From contig JAXDDX010000174.1 of assembly GCA_034670405.1 (NCBI GenBank), forward strand, positions 186,001-250,000: DNA of 64,000 nucleotides. Direction: 5' to 3'. Below the pieces are notes generated by a model that was given only the letters and a program-made list of their open reading frames with translations, searched no databases and was not told the origin of the DNA. This DNA comes from Hoplostethus atlanticus. Lineage: Eukaryota; Chordata; Actinopteri; Trachichthyiformes; Trachichthyidae. This document shows, piece by piece, positions 39,139 to 53,000 of this stretch (positions are counted from its first letter, which is position 1; each line of letters opens with the position of its first letter). Made by a program: the position numbers and the translations under genes.

Positions 39139-42100
39139 GTATGCAGCAATTGACAAAGCATTGTTGTCTGTTACTGTTCATTATACTAGTTAATGAATTG
39201 CATCTGCTGTATAAATTTGTGTTCAGTCCACCTAAATGTCTAATAATTTACCTCTATGATGGAAATGTACAAGCAGTTCTACAAATCACATTTGCCATGG
39301 CGCTAACACATAAAGAAAATATCTACTTTGAAGATTTTTTTTTTTTTTTTCAGAAATTAAGCTACTAATTGTGACATTTCTCTCTCTAGGGCATCGTTTT
39401 GTTTATTACCCTTGTAAGAGAGGCAGTCGAAGAGATAAGATGCTACTTTCGGGACAAAGAGGTTAATTCACAGATTTATAGCAAACTTTCAACAAGAGGT
39501 AAGAATGTGAAACTTGGACTACATTAGTCAAACTTGAGTTGATATCTGAACCGGGCTGTTTATTTTTCAGCATCAGCGTCTATTAACTGTAGGAGGTTGA
39601 TCCTATTAAAACTTATAGGAGCTGGGGGAAATGGTGGGTAATTCAAAGCAGAGATGTAAAAGTGTACATAAGAGGCCTTGGAATAAAGTGCTACTAGCAA
39701 TAAAAAGCAGGAGACCTCTTGTGGTTTCCATCACTTTTCCCCTTTGATGTGGCAGCTTGTTTTACCCATAAACACAAAGACTGCTTGCCTCCATGATAGC
39801 GGCCCCAGCATATCTTAGTGCATGGGGAGCCGTGGCTTATGGGAACTTGATGGTGTAAAATGGCTGTGTTGTGCTTTGAGCATAGTGAAGACACTGGGAA
39901 GCTCATTGTTCTTTTGCGTTTGTTTACCTTGTGACAGCTACGTCACACGTTAAGCAACAAATATACACAATGTGTCTTTTACAGAGCCTTCGTCTGTCTT
40001 TTTAGATCGAGGGAGATTTTTCATGTCTTAGCATGTTTTGTTTCTGAAAGTAAGCTGTGGGGAGTGTTACATCAACTAATTTGTGAATCTGTGTGTTGCA
40101 AAGTACCCTCTAGCATTTCATTGTGTCAGTGGAGCACAACACTATGTGAAGTCCCATGAACCTAATGCATAGCAATATTATATATGTGCTTTAATGTCTT
40201 ACATATGCAAAACCCAGAGGTCAGGGCAGAGGTCATAGGTCAGTGACTCCTCCAAACAATTTTGCCTGTTTCATTCCAAATGGCATCGGCTCAACTCCCA
40301 CAGCATTCTTTCCAATCTGCGTGGAAAATTACTTTCCCAAACTCACTGGGGTGACGCAGTACAGCAAGTCACCCCTTGCATTGGTACAAAGAGGACACGT
40401 TCAATCGAAGAAATGTTTTTTTGCTGATTTATTTGTATAGCCAGGGAATTGAGCAGTGTAGAGAATGTGTGTGTGTTTTAACAATGTCTTTGAATGACGT
40501 GAATGGTAACAGGAGTTTCTCACTGCCATAAATCCTGTAAAATCCATGTTGAATGTTTACATGGACGGCTCAGATTTTTACTTTGTGCAGTGGGCCTGCA
40601 TTCAGTCAAAATCCGATTGGAATGTCTCCTGCTTGATTGATAACTTTAATTGATAACTTCACCACATGTAATGCATAGAATACTATACAATGATACTGAA
40701 GAGTTTACCTCAGCATTTATCTTCTCTTTCAGGCACAGTGAAGGTCAAAAGCAGTGGAATTCAAGTTGGAGATCTTATAATTGTGGAAAAGGTTTGTACA
40801 TCGCATTGCAGAAATTTGTAAAAAAAAATGTCTCGTCCACATCTGCAAACAGTCTTGCTTTTTAGGATTGACAAGCTGACACATGACAAAGAATAATGAG
40901 TGGGCAATCTCTTATGCTAGACTGGTGACTGAGGTGAAAGGAGTTAGTAAAGATTTTGTAATCTTGTGATCAATGCTGAGCTTCAGCCTGTCAAACTCAA
41001 TGCATACATAGCAGACATGAACTTAAAACGCCCTTAATTGGATCTCAAACACAAATTAAATGAAGTAGTATTTATTGATACTACATTTCTGCTCCCAGTT
41101 TTGTGGACAGTTGGCGTTAGCTGTCTGTTTCGTTGCTCTCTTGCCCTTCTTGGACCGGATTCTCTTAAAGTCTTTGTACATGAAATATGAGAAGCGAGTC
41201 CTGTCTTCAGTTTCTTCTTCCAGGGCTTCTTTCTGAATCACTCAACTCCAACACAGCTGAAGGAAAGGTCACACACGCTGTTCTACACATTTCACTCATA
41301 TGATTGAGTGATTCAAAGTTGTGTGAATTGAAGTCATGAGATGGGAACTCCTCGTCTGATGTAGAGCTGACAAAAGAAAAGCTGTGGAATTTAGAAATGA
41401 CCTGAATGTAAAGAGCCACAATACATCTTTATTAGACCATTGACCACTTAACAATAATCCATGCACCGTTCAATGTTTGGAAATCTGTCAAGATGAATCG
41501 GATGGGGAATTCATCTTCCAATAACTAGAGTAGTGGAGTGGAGAGGCCAGGTCAAGCAGAGTGTAAAACCTGGTCAGGGTCCCATTCAGGCCAAAGCAGG
41601 ATGATTTGCTGGAGGGCTTATTATTTTGACTGACTGACTGCAGGTAATGTGGCACATGAAAAGCTAAAAGTCTTAGCTTCTACTGTTAAGGAGCAGAGGA
41701 GGAGAAGTGCAGGATGTCATGTTGAAGTCCTGTTTTTCTTTCTCTCTTCGTAGAACCAGCGAGTTCCTGCTGACATGATCTTTTTAAGGACCTCTGAAAG
41801 AAATGGTAAACATCTGCTGGTCATTCATCCAGATCTCCACAACAGGCTAGTTGGCTGGCTGGCTGGGGAAATGGCTTGTTTAAAAAGGCACTGAGGTGCA
41901 GGGATTAGCCCTGAGCCAGGACAGGAAGTCCTACAATGTCTAAATTGTAATTGAGTCCAGTACTAAACTATTGCTCAAAGTGTGCTGAGGAGTTGCTGTT
42001 TCATCTAGTGTGAAGGTGATGAAGGGCACAGTGGAAGAGGCATTGTCCTTTCTTTGATCTTTGTCTATATAGCTTCTAATTTTGTCTTTCAAATGATAAG

Positions 42101-45100
42101 ATAATGAAACGCAAAACAAAATATAAAATGCAAAGACAAAACAGGAGACCACGAGACGAAGATGCCTCATCTGAATAATCAAATGTGGACGAGAGCAAGA
42201 TTTGTCACACTATCTTCGTGAATTTCATTGTTTATTTGCACATATACAAAAGACACACAAGCCCATTCAAAATAACACCCTTTCACAACAAGAAAAAAAA
42301 TCTCCACCCCAGACACCCATTGCTTTATTTTCTAGAAAGCCAATCAGGAGCTGTAAGAAAAGATATATGCATGTTGTTGTTGCGTCTTCCTGTTGGGGGA
42401 AGAAAAACAGCTTTGTTTTACTGGAAATAGTGCTTGGTTATCTCTCTTCCATGTGGAGGCCATTAGGTCAATTATGAAGAGCCTAGGCCAGGGTTGGGAG
42501 TTACGGGCAGGATGACTCATGCAGGCCAAGGGGGGGATGGGCGAGGGTGGATGCCTCCACTTCTATCCCCACTTGATCCCAGCAGTAACGTGCAGCCCAG
42601 ATCCATTCAGAAAAGGTGCAGTCATTTGTGACTGCATGCTGAAATTTAGTTGTTCACCTATTGATTGACAATTCCTTTTAGTGTATTTATTCAAACTGTG
42701 AACTTGAAAATGTCTTACAATACAAATACCAAAAAGTTGAAACAAGTAACAGTAGCTTGTTGTATGTATGGAAATATAAGTAGACTTATTTCTATCATGT
42801 CAATAATAGAGATTGTGACGTCCCTCACTCAGCTAAAAGCCTATCCAATGGTGGCCCCTAGGGGTGAATGTGCTTCCATCCCACATCAGTATCACGTCTT
42901 GTCTTCCCCCAGGCTCTTGTTTCCTGCGGACTGACCAGCTGGATGGAGAGACGGACTGGAAACTACGCCTCCCGGTGGCCTGCACACAGAGACTGCCCAC
43001 TGCTGCTGTGAGTCACAACAAACAGACAGAAAATTACATGAAGCATTTTATACAACTGGGTTTGGCTCTTCTGTTTTGAACTGTTACTTAATAAAGAGTG
43101 ATAATAAATATGGAAGTAATTGCACATGCCACCGACAGTCCAAGAGAGGACAGCGTAATCAACTAGATGGAGTACAGGGTGCAGGATGGCCTGGAGGATG
43201 GAGAGAGCATTTCATCACTAGAAGGTCACAGATTCAACCCACACCCGTGTGTTTGAGCAAGATACTGAACTGGAGTTTGCCAGTAGCCAATATTCAATAT
43301 AATAAGACAATATAATATATAATATATTTACAATTTGTTAGAATTTATAAGTGGTTTTCCCAGAATTGTATTCTTGGCAGGGTGGGAAAGCCGAATGGAA
43401 TTCTTCCATAACTAGCAGCTCTTTAAGGCACTGTGAATGGTAGAGGGAACTCTGGAAGATATTAGGCCTTTAAATGAAGAATGAATTTACAAAAAACATT
43501 ATTGCACAATTAAATGAACAAAGAAAACGGACAAAGAACATTTCATTACAGGTTTTACAGGCTGTTTTTATGTAGCTGTGGTCAGGAAGGAAGCTCCATA
43601 TCACTGGTGGATCTATATGACATTGACTGGCTGATATCCAATATTTAAGAAAAGGCCAATAGCAGCAAACCGATACATCGGCTGATGTATCGGTCTAACC
43701 CTGCACTGGCTGATGTATCGGTCTAACCCTGCACTAGCTGATGTATCGGTCTAACCCTGCACTAGCTGATGTATCGGTCTAACCCTGCACTAGCTGATGT
43801 ATCGGTCTAACCCTGCACTAGCTGATGTATCGGTCTAACCCTGCACTAGCTGATGTATCGGTCTAACCCTGCACTGGCTGATGTATCGGTCTAACCCTGC
43901 ACTGGCCGATGTATCGGTCTAACCCTGCACTGGCCGATGTATCGGTCTAACCCTGCTCTGGCCGATGTATCGGTCTAACCCTGCACTAGCTGATGTATCG
44001 GTCTAACCCTGCACTGGCCGATGTATCGGTCTAACCCTGCACTGGCCGATGTATCGGTCTAACCCTGCACTGGCCGATGTATCGGTCTAACCCTGCTCTG
44101 GCCGATGTATCGGTCTAACCCTGCACTAGCTGATGTATCGGTCTAACCCTGCTCTGGCTGATGTATCGGTCTAACCCTGCACTGGCCGATGTATCGGTCT
44201 AACCCTGCACTGGCCGATGTATCGGTCTAACCCTGCACTAGCCGATGTATCGGTCTAACCCTGCTCTGGCCGATGTATCGGTCTAACCCTGCACTGGCCG
44301 ATGTATCGGTCTAACCCTGCACTAGCTGATGTATCGGTCTAACCCTGCACTAGCTGATGTATCGGTCTAACCCTGCACTAGCTGATGTATCGGTCTAACC
44401 CTGCACTAGCTGATGTATCGGTCTAACCCTGCTCTGGCTGATGTATCGGTCTAACCCTGCACTAGCTGATGTATCGGTCTAACCCTACTTGTTCCACGTG
44501 TGCTGTTCTGGCTTCTCCTGGTGACAGACAAAGAGTACACTGAGAGTACACTACATATGCCCTTGCCTCACGGCGATATGCAAAGTGACAAATACATAAT
44601 ACACAAATACACAGTACAATACTTACATACAACTGCCCTGTTTGTAATACAGCTCTGGTGATATCCAAACCAAAGTACATAAAATAAATTGCTGCAACTA
44701 CTCTATAAATGCCTCCTGTGTCCAAAGAGTGATACAGTCCTGGCCAGGATAATCACATAGTCTGTGACGTCTGATGAGCAAAGACAATTTTAGCAATACT
44801 TTGTATGTCTGTTCTTTTTTTAAATTCTTACAAATCATTTATCTTTATGCAAGTGAGACATTCTGACTTTTTCCTGTTCCACTGATCCTGAGCCATGTTG
44901 TCATTGCCTCACAGGACCTTCTGCAAATCCGATCATATGTGTATGCAGAGGAACCGAACATTGATATCCATAACTTCATTGGAACTTTCACCAGGGTGAG
45001 TGCTGACTTTGCTCAGACCAATGGGAACTGGGCTGTTTGGTTTAGATACCTCTGTTTCTATAGGTGATTAGCTACCCTAACGTGTTGTCTTATCGCTTAC

Positions 45101-48100
45101 AGGAAGACGGAGATCCTCCAGTCAACGAGAGTCTGAGCATTGAGAACACCCTGTGGGCTAGCACTGTCATCGCCTCTGGTAAATATCTGGCTGACCCAGT
45201 GGTGCACCTCCGCCGATAAAGCAGCTAATAACCAGGAAGTAACTGGGACGAGCCTTCTGTCTTAGCTGACAATCATTCGACATTTTTTATATATTTAGTT
45301 ATTTAGTGCTTGATTTTCTTATTGCATTTATCTGTTTATTCATCTATTTCTTTTTTTCTTTGTACTTTCAATTTAATTATTGCTTAATTTATTTACACGT
45401 TTGTTGATTTGTTTATTTATTTCCCCTGTTCTCTGAGCATTTATTTTTTAAATGTATTTATGTGGCAGACTTCCTCCACAGGCTCCGGGGCAGCTAACCA
45501 TAATAGACAAGAAAGCGTGCTGATTCCACTTTAACCTACGTAACACATGTTAGCCATTAAGTAATTGCCAATCTGCATCTTATATTCCAACTGTCATTGT
45601 GCATTTGAAAAACTCTTTTCATGTCAAGATTCTAAGTCTGGGAAACATCTTCTTGACATACTGTGTTTTATGCTGTTTTTTTATGATGTTAGCCTGAGGT
45701 GATTTTTTTTTTGTTCTCTCTCTCTCTCTCTCACTCCAGGCACTGTGGTGGGGGTTGTAATTTACACAGGCAAGGAGCTGCGTAGTGTCATGAACACCTC
45801 CAACCCAAAGCACAAGGTACAGTAGTATGAACCACAGACTGCAGACCTGCATTTGATCATTCAGTGCATAGGAAATGTATTTAGTTTTAAGAGTTGGACA
45901 TTGACTTGATCCTTGATAGATTCATTGTTAGATTTATTTAACTTTTAAATAACGTGCCGGTTTTCTGGTGATCATTGTGTTGAAAGTGTGATTTGTCCCT
46001 CAATGTTTGCCTCTGTGGCTGATAGGTTGGTTTGTTTGACCTGGAAGTGAACTGTTTGACCAAGATCCTGTTTGGAGCGCTGTTGGTGGTGTCGCTGGTC
46101 ATGGTGGCCCTCCAGCACTTCGCTGGCCGCTGGTACCTCCAGATCTTCCGCTTCCTGCTGCTCTTCTCCAACATTGTGCCCATCAGGTGGGACCTCAAAA
46201 CTTCATAGTTCCTCTCAGGTCTTGTCATGAAAGTCACCTGCAGTGTGGCATTTTCACCAAACAAAATGATAAAAGTGAAATGCATGCTAACACTTAACGT
46301 TGGTGTGTGTGTGTACACGCGGTCGGTTGTGGGTTAACACAGCTTTCATGTCCTGTTTTATTTGATCCAGTTTGCGTGTGAATCTGGATATGGGAAAGAT
46401 GGTTTTCAGTTGGATGATCAGGAAAGACTCTAAGATCCCCGGGACGGTGGTGAGGGCTAGCACCATACCGGAGCAGCTTGGACGGATCTCCTACCTGCTG
46501 ACTGACAAAACAGGTCAGGCCGCAAGGAAATGACAGCAAGAATCAGACATCAGCCATGACAATTTCCCTTCAGAGAGGTTTTTTCCCTCATTGGTCGAAC
46601 AAGAATAAGTCAAAAGGGTATCAAAGAAGCAGTGAGGCCAATGTGGAGTGCTGCAATGACAGCTGATAGTGTTGAGGATTTACCAAGGAGGTATCCAGTA
46701 GGACTGAGTTAGGTATTTGACTTCCCTTGGCGGGGTTTTTTTTCCTCTGTGCTGCTCCTAGAGTCATGCTACTTATTGGACCCTTAAATCAAAAAAGCCC
46801 CAAAGCCTCTCAACTATACACACCCTCACAGTACAACACCTTTACCAGTGCACTTCCTCAGGAGCAAGGTGTTACGCATCAGATTTACAGCCCTCATGCC
46901 CAATAAAATGATCAACCATTTTCCCCTCCACGGTGTGATAAGGGCAGTGGGGTTTATAGGTCAGGCTAATGTATGTGCAGGGCCCCTAAGGTCATTTTGA
47001 TATACTGGCGGAAACTCCTGTTTAAGTGAGTGTGAGGTTACAGAGGGCGTGTATGGTCTAGCAGAGAAGGCTTCTAGCTTTCCTGCCAGTAATGTTTTTT
47101 TGCAATTACCACATGAGACCATGATGAGACATGCAAACTCTGTTTTCAACTAATGATGAACGCTTAAAAATCCCAAACCCACGAAAAGTACAGACTGAAA
47201 ATGCAAACAGACGCTCGAAGAGTTCATTTCCAAAACTACATGTTCATCATTTAACATCTGTAAAATATAGAGGATGTAGTTTAGAACCTAATCCATGATT
47301 TTGCAAGAATAGGTTAGAGTTTTTAGCAGATGGTGATTATTTATCTAAGTGGAATGGAATGAAACTTGGAATATTGTCCGATTTAAAAACAAAAATAATG
47401 TCACTGGCTGAATGATGAAGTTTGCCTTTTTGGTTCATATTTGACAGGGACTCTCACACAAAATGAAATGGTGTTCAGGCGGCTCCATCTTGGAACTGTG
47501 GCATATGGGATGGACTCAATGGACGAAGTGCAGAGCCATGTGTTCAGTACCTATACGCAGGTAAAGACCATGCCTGAGAGCAATGCACTGCTCTATATCT
47601 GTCATGGGTGAGAGAAGAAATCCACTGAAGAGCCAGAGGTTCACAGCGCCTAGAAAAGGAACAGAAAAGATTCAAATTCCACATGCTTGGCAAAGGGTAA
47701 AGAAAACAGTCAGGGGCATTGTTTTAAGAAACATATCAGTTTGTGATTATTGTTTGGCTGAATGCTTCCTGACCTCAGATGACACTCTTTGTCCCTTTGA
47801 CACCAGAGGTTAGCGAAGCAGGAAACAGGATTAGCCCACGAGCGACGCACTGACCGGACTTCTTTAATGACGCCACCATTAACCCCTGGAACACACGGCC
47901 TCCAAAAATAGCAGGGCCGCGATGCAAAAGCTAATTGTTCATATTTTGTTTGCACATCTGGATCTGCTTACATGCCACTACCACACCGGCAATACGGCTA
48001 GAGGCTAGCGAAGTGGCTGGTTTCTTAGACAAAAAAACGACACATCTCCAGTGTAACCTCTAAACTCAAATTAGTTTTTTGTAAGTGTGTCTTTGTGTGC

Positions 48101-49967
48101 AAGTGTGTTTTCTTCACACAGCTTCACGTTTTTCTATGGAACAGTAAAGATTTTCAGTTATTTTTACTGGCACAATGCCCTCTGAGGAAAATCTTGACTC
48201 CTATTGGAAAAAAACGTTGTACTCTTTTTCAGATGCTCTGTGTCCCTTTTTTCTGATCAGTTTCCTTTTTCATAATTGTCCTCAGCCCACTCATGACCTT
48301 CCAGCCTCCAGGGCTCCAGCAGCCACTAAGGTCCGTAAGACCATCAGCAGCAGGGTCCACGAGGCAGTGAAGGCCATCGCCCTGGTGCACAACGTGACAC
48401 CGGTGTACGAGTCCAACGGTGTGACCGACCAGGCCGAGGCAGAGCAGCATTATGAAGATACCTGCAGGGTCTACCAGGCCGCCAGCCCGGATGAGGTATG
48501 CAGCCACCGTGTGTATATAAAGCCCCTGTGTTACTTTTAATCTATTGTATTATGGATATGCAGGCTTATGTTTCCCGTGTTTACCACATTATATCCTTTA
48601 GATGATATAAATACACACATATTTCAAATAGACCCTTAACCTACTTTAAGGGAATTTCCTTAAGGCCAAACACACAGGACACCACACTTCCGATCGTATG
48701 ATGGAGAGTTCTTGGTTTTAGTCAGTAAGGACCGCTATCTGAGTGTCTTCACTGATTTTTTTTCTCCTTAAAGGGGAAGCTTGAGAAGACAAATGGCATT
48801 CTGCATTTATGTCCTTGGTCAGTATGAACCCTTTGAACTTCAAGACGAGGGCTGTGGAATTCGACTTGATCCATTTCCTGCGGTGTACATACGGATTTCC
48901 TTAATGTGCTCCCCGGCCCATTGCACTCATCCCCTTTGAATCTCCTCTTTGATAGTACATATTTTAATACAGTCCACTACAGCTGTCGCTTCTTAGTCAT
49001 TATAGAATTGACTTACTATCAGTTGCTAGTCGTCTTTGTCATTTAGGAATTAGGAATAGGTAAACCTAAATATGCAGTATCGCGCAATGAAAACTTTATT
49101 CATGCTGAGTTTAATTCTTATTCTAAGAAGAGGAACAATTGTGGAGAGACCGTCTCATCAGCAGTAATCTAGAGTTCTTTATGGTTTGCAAGTTCCTCTT
49201 TTCTTTCAGGTGTGTTGTAGCAGCTTGATGTAATCTAGGCCATAATTTGGTTTGCATGTTCACAGTGTTTCAGGAAGTCTTAATATAGACCTGTTGTTGG
49301 CTGTGAGTGCCACGGCCACAATGCCAGCGAACGCTGCATGCATGGTATAGGACATACTGCAGTCAGAACTGATGTTTTTCTAACGGTGCTTGTGACTGAA
49401 ATACAGTTTGTTCAGCTTAGGTAATTATATCCATTTGTCAATAATCAATATTTCCCTGAAAGGTTGAATCATATTGATCAAGTGTGAATCACAAAGGAGT
49501 GTTAGTTTCCCTTCCTGCTGTATAGCGGTTCTGAGTCAAGCCACCTGTACGCAGTATTATTCAGCCCAGTAGTAATCAGCAGTGATCCCTGACACTGCCA
49601 TTACAAGGTGATGCTGTTGTGGTGGACGCCAGCTCCTCACATGCCTCCACAGTGAATATTTCTAGACTGTGACTAAGGCACAATTTTCATATTTCCTAAC
49701 CTACCTCCCAAGGACAAACCTCATGGTAGTCAGAGCTTTGCTGACGTTGGAGAGCTCTTGGCCAGGCATTGTCAGACTACGTGGTCATGTTTTGCCAAAT
49801 AAGTCATTTCGAAAACCACAAAAGCTTTGGTTTAGATTTAGAGTTGCGTCCATCTGGCTGCACTGACATCTTTCATTAGAGTTTTACAAGAACATGAATG
49901 ATGAATTTGGTATGGGATCTGGTTATTGGGCAATGTCATCTTCTCCCGTCTTTCTCTCTCTCTCTCT

Positions 49968-50003
<36 letters not shown>

Positions 50004-53000
50004 CAATACATTAATGGATGTCATCTGTTGTGTCCTTCAGAAAGGTTCAGGCAAGAACAATGCTTTCATTGGAGTTTAAAAATGAACATCTCCCCAGGTT
50101 TTCGATCGATAGTCCTGAGTGCTGAAAATGCTTTAGTAATTGATCAAGTCTGAATCGTTACTGTGCTCTTTGACAACCTGCTCAGACTTAAGTGTCCTTC
50201 ATTGTTTTGCTTGTAATTTATGGAATGGTACATCATGTCGACATGATGGTTTACCATCACAATAAAAAAAAAAAGTTCAATAATCTACATTTTGATAGCC
50301 TGTTTTGATGCGTGTGCCTAAATGGCCTAAATTAGTTTGGATTATTATTGATTTTTTTCTGTTGGTGAAAAGAAAAGATATTATTTTTTAGATCAATATT
50401 GGGGCCTGTTTGTCGTTTTCCTTCCTATATTCAGTTTTTCATTTCAGTGACCACCCACTAAAGCCTTTACAATTTGGGATTGATAGGTGTCGCTGGTGCA
50501 GTGGACTGAGAGCGTTGGTCTGACTCTGGTGGGAAGGGACCAGTCCTCCATGCAGCTGCGGACCCCTAGTGGCCAAATACTGAACTTCACCATCCTGCAG
50601 ATATTCCCCTTCACCTATGAGAGCAAGAGGATGGGCATCATAGTTCGAGTGAGTGCAGAGATGATATTGATTTTTGTTGTCTTCTGTCAGCTGCATAGAG
50701 TCTGTTGTGTTCTGTGTTTCTGATCTGCTTCACAGATCATTTAATTCAATGGTTAGTTTGCCTACTTTTTGATTTTAAACTCATCTCAAGGGATCATCGG
50801 TTGTTGCTAGCATACACCCTATGACCACTAAGGATACTGTCTTTAACAGAAAAATAAAAAATAAAGTTGGAGCACAGCATATTAAAGATTTATCTGAGAA
50901 AAACGTCACCTTCTAATGAACTCTGACTAAGTCTGATGACTAACATTATTTTTGTTGGCATGGCTACACTCTGCTAAAACGCAGGAAGCCTGGGATTGAA
51001 ACTTGACTTCCTCGTGATAATATTTTCAAATGCTTTTTAGATCCCATGTGAATACCCAAATAAGTTATCCCTTTACTAGGCAACAGACAATGAAATAGTC
51101 CATGTGCACCTCAGCTCACGTGGGTGTGGACTGTAAATCTCCTCTGGCTAAACCATAGGCAGCAGCGGCATTTGATGTATGATGCGTTGGGTTTGTATAA
51201 CGTATAAATGTCTCACACTGAATTCATGATGGATAATTGTTTTCTAGGATGAATCTACAGGAGAGATCACATTCTACATGAAGGGTGCTGATGTGGTGAT
51301 GGCAGGCATTGTCCAGTATAATGATTGGCTGGAAGAGGAGGTAGAGTTCCCTCTTTTTTCATTGCTCACTTTCATTTCACTTTATCTATTTTTGCTTGCT
51401 TAACAAGAATGATTTTTCCTCTAATAACTTCCTATTAGACGTGTGGCTCAAACCACATTTCTCTGTTCACTTTCGTTGCTACCGTTGAAAGTCGATGTCG
51501 TTGGCTCTGTTTTCCAGTGCGGAAACATGGCGAGGGAAGGCCTGCGGGTGCTTGTGGTCTCTAAGAAGTCCCTAACCGAGGAGCAGTACCAGGACTTTGA
51601 GGTGAGCGTGCTTTCATCAGGTCAAACCCACGGGGATCTGAGACGGCGGGACTGGGCCTCCGATGCATCCTACAGGAGAACAAGGCAGTCTTGATGAAGT
51701 ACAGCTTCACTCCCCTACGACTGGCTGCGTTCATAAGCAACCTCGGGGATTCACTTTGTTTTGACTGTGTTTGGAAAAGCCATCATGATTTGGAATACAG
51801 CGCAGTGTGCCAGATAGCTGAACACATGCAGTGGCATCTCAGATTATCCTCAAAATCTGCAAACTGCCTGACAACAAGAAAGGCAGAAGGGTAGTGTGCT
51901 GTTTTGTGTAGACATTTTCCTTGTTTTTAAATGTAAAAATGTGTATGGCACACACACACACACACACACACATTCCCCACTGCTACTCTGCCAGCCCATA
52001 CGCACATATTGCCTCCCATTGTTGGGGCAGGGCAGTGTCTCCCCTGCAGTATTCGGCCCCAGGCCCATTACTGAAGTGTATAATTGTGTGAGCTGGGCAG
52101 CAGTGAGTCACTAACTGAGTCACACACAGAGTTTGTGTTCCTTTATGAGTCACACTCAGATTGTTTTTGCTTTATCTCACTCGCCCTGACTCGACTCTCA
52201 AATTGCCTTGGAGCTGGAGGGCTGGAGATGGGTGTTAACCAACTGATCACTTCTGTTGTGTGTTTCCAGCTCTCTAAAACATGGCACCTTTTTAGGGTTG
52301 CACAAGAGCAACTATCAATAACAGACTGTAGCCTTACTCAGTGGCAGATAACCGCATTATTTATTCTTTCATGTTGTGCACAATCTAATCTCTGGTTGTG
52401 TAATTGCTCTGTTGCATGCACACTGTAGGAAGCGCCTCTGCTTTTCATGTGTCTGTGTTTGTCATGTCTTCCTCTCTGTTTCCCATATTTTGTCTTCTAA
52501 TGGTTTTACCTTATTTATACTAAATTCACTTTGCCCACCCTTCACCACACTCCCAGGCGCGGTATGTCCAGGCCAAGCTCAGCGTCCACGATCGCTCTCT
52601 GAAGGTGGCCACGGTGATTGAGAGTCTGGAGATGGAGATGGAGCTGCTGTGTCTGACTGGGGTGGAGGACCAGCTCCAGGCTGATGTCAGGCCCACCCTG
52701 GAGATCCTCCGCAATGCCGGCATCAAGGTCTGGAGGGCAGACGGCCACACAGCTTACAACAGCAACAAACTAATAAGCAAAACATAGAAACAGATGTTAA
52801 AGCAAAAAAAAAAAAATTCCAGCCTAAAATAGTATTCACATATGTTTTTTGTTATCTGATGGTGAAAAGTTTAGTGTAGATTTGTGTAGATGAACAAGAC
52901 TCTCTCAAGGCCCGATACAAAAGCCTTGACGCTCATCCACATAACTTAAATGGATAGACTGTTCAAATCAATATTAACACTTTCTATCCATTGAACTGTA

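Noticed and set aside
43681..44486. CRISPR array
   Set aside because: The regular 28-bp period looks like one, but there are no unique spacers. The 8-base linkers recur in six forms, and the locus is a vertebrate intron.
43681..44486. Interstitial telomere tract
   Set aside because: Only one TAACCCT occurs per 28-bp unit, with no tandem TTAGGG run, so it is a minisatellite with a telomere-like word.
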